Shown here piece after piece: positions 60,117-64,000 of a DNA stretch of 64,000 bases. The DNA is from Mesorhizobium sp. B2-4-15. GTDB lineage: Bacteria; Pseudomonadota; Alphaproteobacteria; Rhizobiales; Rhizobiaceae. The number at the start of each line of letters is the position of its first letter. The stretch's first letter is position 1. A program made the translations under genes and the position numbers. The stretch spans positions 124,001 through 188,000 of the forward strand of contig NZ_VFUZ01000007.1 of assembly GCF_006658505.1 (NCBI RefSeq), in the 5' to 3' direction. Under the pieces are notes generated by a model. That model worked only from the letters and a program-made list of their open reading frames with translations. It did no database searches and was not told the origin of the DNA.

Positions 60117-61343
60117 CTACTCGACCAGCGCCACGGACTGCGTGGCCGGAATATCTTGCATGCCAAGGCTCGTGCAATCCTGATTGATGGTTGAGTTTCC
60201 GGACCATTGGATCGTGTTGGCGACGACCTGGGTGCAGCCGCTGTTGCCCGAGAAATTGCCGAGATAGCTGATCTGCTGTTTTGGGAAGTAGATGGCCCCA
60301 GTCAGTAGCGAGTCGGCCGTGCCGTTGAAGGTGCTGGATGCGCTGTTACCTGTCCTGTCGCCATAGAACAGAACGCCTGAATAGGTGCCTGAAGTCGGCG
60401 CACTGAGCTGCACAGAGGCATTGCCGTTTATGCTGACCGTCGAACTGCCCGACATGAAGATGGTCACCCCGGTGCCGGTAATGGCAGCGTTGGCGTTTAT
60501 CTTGAGATTGCCCTGAACGACATAGACGCCCGGCTGGAGGGCGACGCTGCCGCTAAGACTGAGCCCATTACAGTACGTACCCGGCGCCAGCGTCGCTTTG
60601 TTGCTGTTCTGGCAGGGGTTGGTGGCCGCCGGCGTCGGCAGGCCGGCGAATGGATCGGCGGCCGGCAGCGCCTGGGTGATCGGGGCTGCGCAAACTGTCG
60701 TGACGGGGTTGTTGAGAGAGACGCCGCCCGCCGTTATCAGGCAATCGGCCTGGAGGCCTGCCGAACCCTGAAGCTTGATGGCATCCGAGGCAATCGAATT
60801 GGACATCACCGAGCAACCGGTGAGCTTCACGCTGGTGTTGCCTGAAAACAGCGTAGCCTGCGATGCGGATGGATCGAGCGCTAGCACGCAGGCCTTCGAG
60901 GCATTGGTGATGAGGGCCACCGCCCTCGCCTTTTCGGGAACCTGACCCTGCGTGAAGATCGAAGTGAACATCCGGTCGAGGTTCTGGCTGACGATGACCT
61001 CGACCGCTTTCTTCGCCGTGTTCGGTCCGGACGCTGGCGGCGTGTTGACGACGATCGTGCCGGAACCCAGCCCATTGGAGGCGGCCGACTGGGTCGCGGC
61101 CGCGACGATCGTCGGCTTGTCGGACCCCGAGATCTGTTCGAGCGCGCCGGCATAGGCCGCGGCGTCGGCCGTCGCCTGAAGTTTGAGGCTGTTGTAATAC
61201 CAATAGGACGTTTCGATACCGAAACCCGCCGCGCCGACGACGATCGGTAAGGTCAGGGCGAATATGGTGGCAACATTCGCGCTCGTACCCCGGCGTATAC
61301 CGTCCGCCATAAGCCGAATTCGGGTGAAGCGTTTGAAAGTCAT
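60117..61343 (-). CDS. tadG: TadG-family protein
   Basis: A 408-residue protein with an N-terminal TadE/TadG-like helix (GTSANVATIFALTLPIVVGA) and then TSYWYYNSLKLQATADAAAY, the usual TadG stretch. The C-terminal 200 residues are rich in Asn, Ser, Thr and Gly with a repeated beta pattern (LSGSVALQPGVYVVQGNLKI, MSGSSTVSINGNASVQ), consistent with a beta-helix. It is probably anchored in the inner membrane with the repeat region in the periplasm. ATG 61343 is chosen; an ATG at 61310 is in frame. It heads a tadG-tadE-tadE unit distant from the main Tad operon. Confidence 0.87.
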   Translation of the reverse strand: MTFKRFTRIRLMADGIRRGTSANVATIFALTLPIVVGAAGFGIETSYWYYNSLKLQATADAAAYAGALEQISGSDKPTIVAAATQSAASNGLGSGTIVVNTPPASGPNTAKKAVEVIVSQNLDRMFTSIFTQGQVPEKARAVALITNASKACVLALDPSASQATLFSGNTSVKLTGCSVMSNSIASDAIKLQGSAGLQADCLITAGGVSLNNPVTTVCAAPITQALPAADPFAGLPTPAATNPCQNSNKATLAPGTYCNGLSLSGSVALQPGVYVVQGNLKINANAAITGTGVTIFMSGSSTVSINGNASVQLSAPTSGTYSGVLFYGDRTGNSASSTFNGTADSLLTGAIYFPKQQISYLGNFSGNSGCTQVVANTIQWSGNSTINQDCTSLGMQDIPATQSVALVE

Positions 61344-61601
61344 GACAAATTAGAAGACACGCACATATGAACGAACGGCTAAAAAGTTCGGTTCATTTTT
61401 TGATCGGTGGCTTATTGGCCTCAAAAAAATGAATTTTCGTCGGCCGATCGGCGCACGATAGGACTTATGTCTGACAAACATGGGACCAAGGTCCGGTACG
61501 AGGTTATGGCATCGTCCCACGCTTTTCGGGCGGGCCAACGGGCGGCGAAGGCGAGCCTCAGAGCCGCCAGCCTGCGACAGGTTCGTACCGACGCCGTGCC
61601 C

Positions 61602-62004
61602 CTACCAGTTCACCCTGAACCCGACATTGCCGCCATAGGTATGCACCCGGTCGGCGACTTGCCGTCGAAGGTGGCGAAGACGGATGTCTTGGAACCCCAG
61701 TTCAGCTTGACGCCGGCGGTGACGGCGACTGCGTCCTCGGCAGCGCCAGCGCCCTGGACGACGAAAGCATAGCCCGGTGCTGCCTGGAAGGTGGGTTCCA
61801 CCGAGCGGTCCGGCTTGAACTCATGCTGCCATGCCGCGCGGCCCGGGCCTGCAGCGTCGTCCAGCCAAGGCCGACCGTCGTGTCGAGCTGCAGGCCGAGC
61901 GAGACCGGCAGCGAGATGACCGTGCGACTGCCGAAGTCGAGGCCCGAGCGCTCCATCGCTTGCCGACTCTCAGCTACGACCCGCGTTCGCGCGCTATCGT
62001 GCAA
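61602..62004 (-). pseudogene. Frameshifted C-terminal barrel of an autotransporter
   Basis: Three successive frames on the minus strand together read as an outer-membrane beta-barrel end. Frame one, from about 62004: SRTVISLPVSLGLQLDTTVG then WTTLQARAA. Frame two, from about 61835: AWQHEFKPDRSVEPTFQAAP, then GVKLNWGSKTSVFATFDGK. Frame three: VHTYGGNVGFRVNW and a stop at 61602, the aromatic C-terminal end of a barrel. The shifts fall near 61835 and near 61660. The passenger and most of the barrel are gone, so this is a remnant. Confidence 0.7.
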
Positions 62005-62037
62005 ATAGCGTGGAGTTATCGGGGGTTGGATATTACT

Positions 62038-62313
62038 TCAGGCTGAAAGAACTGGTGTCGCTTCGGCGGTCGTGCCAGCCGAAAGTTCTCTCTGTACCGC
62101 AAGGAAAAACCTGCGTACTTCGTCACTGGCTGCCGCCCTGTCCCTGCCGGATCCAATGACAAGATCAAGCAACTCGACCGCTTTTGCCTTCCAGAAGGAG
62201 GTGGCGGTCTCGCCGTGCAGATTGCCGAGATTGGCTGCAACTTCTTTGACCAAGAATAGCTGACGGTCGATCGGGAACGCACGGACTTTTTCTGGGGACA
62301 TCTTCCGAACCAT
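62038..62313 (-). CDS. Small protein resembling DUF6074
   Basis: A 91-residue protein. The segment KVRAFPIDRQLFLVKEVAAN then HGETATSFWKAKAVELLDLV matches the pattern of DUF6074 proteins in rhizobia (V-x-x-FP-x-xRR, HG-x-x-AT-x-WK), which have no known function. I chose ATG 62313; an ATG at 62301 is also possible, and neither has a clear ribosome site. It lies just upstream of the autotransporter remnant and on the same strand as the DUF982 gene. Confidence 0.6.
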   Translation of the reverse strand: MVRKMSPEKVRAFPIDRQLFLVKEVAANLGNLHGETATSFWKAKAVELLDLVIGSGRDRAAASDEVRRFFLAVQRELSAGTTAEATPVLSA

Positions 62314-62398
62314 GAGACTGACGCAACGAATCAACCATTGCTGAACAAGCAATGGCCTAGCCGCGAAGGTGGAAACGGAAGCTTAACGCCGCTATCGA

Positions 62399-62421
62399 GA
62401 CGATCCGGTCGCCGGATCGTC
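62399..62421. terminator. 10-bp perfect hairpin between DUF982 and DUF6074-like genes
   Basis: GACGATCCGG and CCGGATCGTC are separated by three bases. It lies about 50 bases after the DUF982 stop on the minus strand. There is no U-tract, so termination is uncertain. Confidence 0.5.
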
Positions 62422-62469
62422 ATGTGCAATCAAGTCGAGCTGGTTTGATCGGGATAGACGGAGCGGCCC

Positions 62470-62766
62470 TCAGGCCTGCAGCACCCTGGCCTCACCGCCA
62501 CGCTTGCGCGGCGCCATCATGTCGCTGGCCATCAGTCCGGTGACACGGCAGAACGCCATGAATGCCCGGCAGGCATCCTCGGTCTTGACTACATCCACCG
62601 TTGCGCCGAAGCAGGCATTGAAAGCCTTTTGATAAACCGGTCCCTGCCGGCGTGCCGGCCAGTCCTGGAGAAAATCGAGCGCCTGCTCGACGCTGTAGAT
62701 CTCCTCGACGGGCAAGCCGGACCCTGGCGCGATCCGCACCGGCACCTCGAATTGCAATCTATCCAT
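62470..62766 (-). CDS. DUF982 domain-containing protein
   Basis: A 98-residue protein with the DUF982 pattern: VPVRIAPGSGLPVEEIYSVE, then ALDFLQDWPARRQGPVYQKA and a helical C-terminus (AFNACFGATVDVVKTEDACR, AFMAFCRVTG). The family is largely limited to rhizobia, often in many copies, and has no known function. I chose ATG 62766 (MDRLQFEVPV). It probably acts in the cytosol. Confidence 0.82.
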   Translation of the reverse strand: MDRLQFEVPVRIAPGSGLPVEEIYSVEQALDFLQDWPARRQGPVYQKAFNACFGATVDVVKTEDACRAFMAFCRVTGLMASDMMAPRKRGGEARVLQA

Positions 62767-62948
62767 CCGACATCTCCAGAACCGGCGTCGCCCCAGCAAC
62801 GCCGTTCGTCGTCAAAAGTTGCTTGGTCTGACGTGCCATGCAAATGTGTCGTCACTGCGGAAGCGGTCGTTGTTGCCGCAACGGGCCGAGGAAAACCTAC
62901 CGGCGCCGAGCGGCCCGGCAGGTCCCCCCATACATCCCGGCAGCGTGA

Positions 62949-63185
62949 TCATTGGTTGGCCGGGTCGGTCTCCGCGTCGAAGGCCATGCGCACCACGGTC
63001 AGCAGAACATAGGCCGACGGCAACGCGAATAGGACGCCAAGGACAAGCGCTCCGGCTCCGGACAAATAGAGCGTCTCGGCGATCGCCCAATAAGCGGTTC
63101 CGATGCAAATGAGCGCCTGGACGGAGAGGAATGAGGCGGCCGAAGCCGCTCGCGACAGGCTTTTGAATGTCTTGATCCGTTGCAT
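62949..63185 (-). CDS. Small membrane protein (78 residues)
   Basis: Two hydrophobic segments are visible, SFLSVQALICIGTAYWAIAE and GALVLGVLFALPSAYVLLTV, with a basic N-terminus. It is a small inner-membrane protein of unknown role. The start at ATG 63185 lacks a strong ribosome site, but hydrophobicity and codon use support it. Confidence 0.6.
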   Translation of the reverse strand: MQRIKTFKSLSRAASAASFLSVQALICIGTAYWAIAETLYLSGAGALVLGVLFALPSAYVLLTVVRMAFDAETDPANQ

Positions 63186-63299
63186 TGAATTGATCCGGAA
63201 ATGACGCGTCGCGCCACCAATGCGCGGCTGACGGCCGCCGCACGGGTCGCGACGCGAATGGCATGGGAAATGATGGTGAAACCTGCGGTCCTGGACCGC

Positions 63300-63716
63300 T
63301 CAGGCCCGCGTGGACGGCGGCGCGCGCGGCTGGTTGCTGCGTACGCTGGGCGCGCCGATCGCCCCATGGTCGGCAATAAATACGGCAGGTAACGTCGGAT
63401 CGAACCGAAGGAAGACAGCTTGCGGCGCCGGCAGGGCCGGATGGCCGCTGGCGAATTTGGCCAGCACTGGCCGGGCGCCGCGAACCTCCAGCGCCTGCGC
63501 CTTGTTGGTGACACGCGGCAGTGCCGCCAACTCGCCCGACCGTTCCAGACCAACGCTGACGCCGCCCTGTGCAGGGTCCGCGAAGGTTGGCACATCAGGC
63601 CGGCCGAGACACAGCATCGCCAGCAGCACCAGGCCCATCAGACATGAGCAGGCTGCCGTCAGCGGCGCTTCAAGCGATCTGGCGCACTTGCGTGAGGGAG
63701 GCGATCTCCAAAACAT
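63300..63716 (-). CDS. Hypothetical membrane-anchored protein
   Basis: Starting at ATG 63716 (MFWRSPPSRKCARS), the protein has one hydrophobic segment (PLTAACSCLMGLVLLAMLC) and then a soluble part with GVSVGLERSGELAALPRVTN and PQAVFLRFDPTLPAVFIADH that could form beta strands. I recognise no family. The frame stays open upstream to 63899, but that part looks like shadow. It could be a remnant; confidence is limited. Confidence 0.45.
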   Translation of the reverse strand: MFWRSPPSRKCARSLEAPLTAACSCLMGLVLLAMLCLGRPDVPTFADPAQGGVSVGLERSGELAALPRVTNKAQALEVRGARPVLAKFASGHPALPAPQAVFLRFDPTLPAVFIADHGAIGAPSVRSNQPRAPPSTRA

Positions 63717-63915
63717 AACCCGCCCTAACGCACGATGGGCGGAAAAGAAAGCAAACCGTGCAAAACCGACCAGAGATGACCCCGACCAGACCAATATCCC
63801 GCCCACTCGGGCGGTATCAGACAGTTCTTCCTTGAACCTTTTGCCCCCAAGTGCCAAATCTGGGGGGATCTTCACGCCAGCACTCCTGCAGCGCCCCACC
63901 TTCTACACGGACAAA

Positions 63916-64000
63916 ATGGTCACCTATCTCGACGCCGCCACGGCACCGCTCAGAAATACCGGCCAGATCCGCCTTTATGGCGAGGAAGGGTTTGCCGGCA
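63916..64000 (+). CDS. map: Type I methionine aminopeptidase, N-terminal 28 codons
   Basis: The gene runs off the window. The visible start, MVTYLDAATAPLRNTGQIRL then YGEEGFAG, matches the N-terminal extension of rhizobial type I methionine aminopeptidases, in which the phrase NTGxIRxxGxExF precedes the catalytic domain. No metal-binding residues are reached before the end. The enzyme removes initiator methionine from nascent proteins. The ribosome site is weak (CGGAC). Confidence 0.7.
   Translation, partial: MVTYLDAATAPLRNTGQIRLYGEEGFAG

Noticed and set aside
54947..64000. Mobile island with integrase or flanking tRNA repeat
   Set aside because: No integrase, transposase or second copy of the tRNA 3' end was found in the window; only the low coding density remains.
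1..64000. CRISPR array
   Set aside because: No regularly spaced direct repeats were seen; the only tandem repeats are the pairs at 8778 and 47473.

Overview
The window looks like a chromosome segment of a high-GC alphaproteobacterium of the Rhizobiales, closest in gene style to Mesorhizobium and its relatives. The evidence is the GC-rich third codon position, rhizobial-type small families (DUF982, a DUF6074-like protein, DUF2336), a Tad pilus operon in rhizobial order, a class I PHB synthase, and the intergenic palindromes typical of this group. This assignment is an inference from protein character; no marker gene in the window fixes the genus.

Layout. 1-12.5 kb: the end of an EamA transporter, dnaE and pccA (minus strand), a glutathione-dependent formaldehyde oxidation pair (adhC-gfa) followed by a YaiI-family gene, a repeat cluster, then a DUF1345 membrane protein with a cytochrome b / Tat-exported molybdopterin oxidoreductase pair, and an unrecognised 333-residue protein with EF-hand-like loops. 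12.7-17.3 kb: a tandem glycine riboswitch followed by gcvT-gcvH-gcvP, a complete glycine-responsive glycine cleavage operon. 17.3-25.5 kb: a minus-strand Tad/Flp pilus export operon (cpaB-cpaC-small lipoprotein-cpaE-cpaF/tadA-tadB-tadC, then a tadD-like TPR lipoprotein) without pilin or prepilin peptidase. 25.7-36 kb: parE, a FUSC transporter, a DUF2336 protein, a MaoC/CitE-like pair, a flavin reductase/nitroreductase pair, an exported protein and an acyltransferase. 36-47.4 kb: thrS, a class D beta-lactamase, yidD, a LysR gene beside a probably decayed DUF1127 gene, a TonB-C-like protein, an IscU-like scaffold, folE, hisI, a patatin, recJ and glpX. 47.4-54.7 kb: two small envelope genes, hom, an aminotransferase, a lipoprotein, phaC and an M15 peptidase.

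54.9-64 kb is accessory in character. A tRNA-Glu(TTC) is followed by about 3 kb of low coding density holding micro-ORFs, terminator-like hairpins, a remnant of an XRE regulator and small secreted proteins. Next come an AT-richer J-domain/winged-helix-like protein, a second Tad locus (tadG-tadE-tadE, with a repeat element between the two tadE genes), a frameshifted autotransporter barrel remnant, rhizobial small families, and the first codons of a methionine aminopeptidase running off the end.

Themes. The two separate Tad loci probably build one adhesive pilus, the first supplying secretin, ATPase and platform and the second the minor pseudopilins, with pilin and peptidase elsewhere. At least four copies of one palindromic element and one copy of a second sit directly against gene ends and starts, and in two places they seem to supply possible start codons or N-terminal codons. 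The most interesting unexplained items are the J-domain/winged-helix fusion, the DUF1345-cytochrome-molybdoenzyme neighbourhood, the EF-hand-like repeat protein and the remnants after the tRNA.
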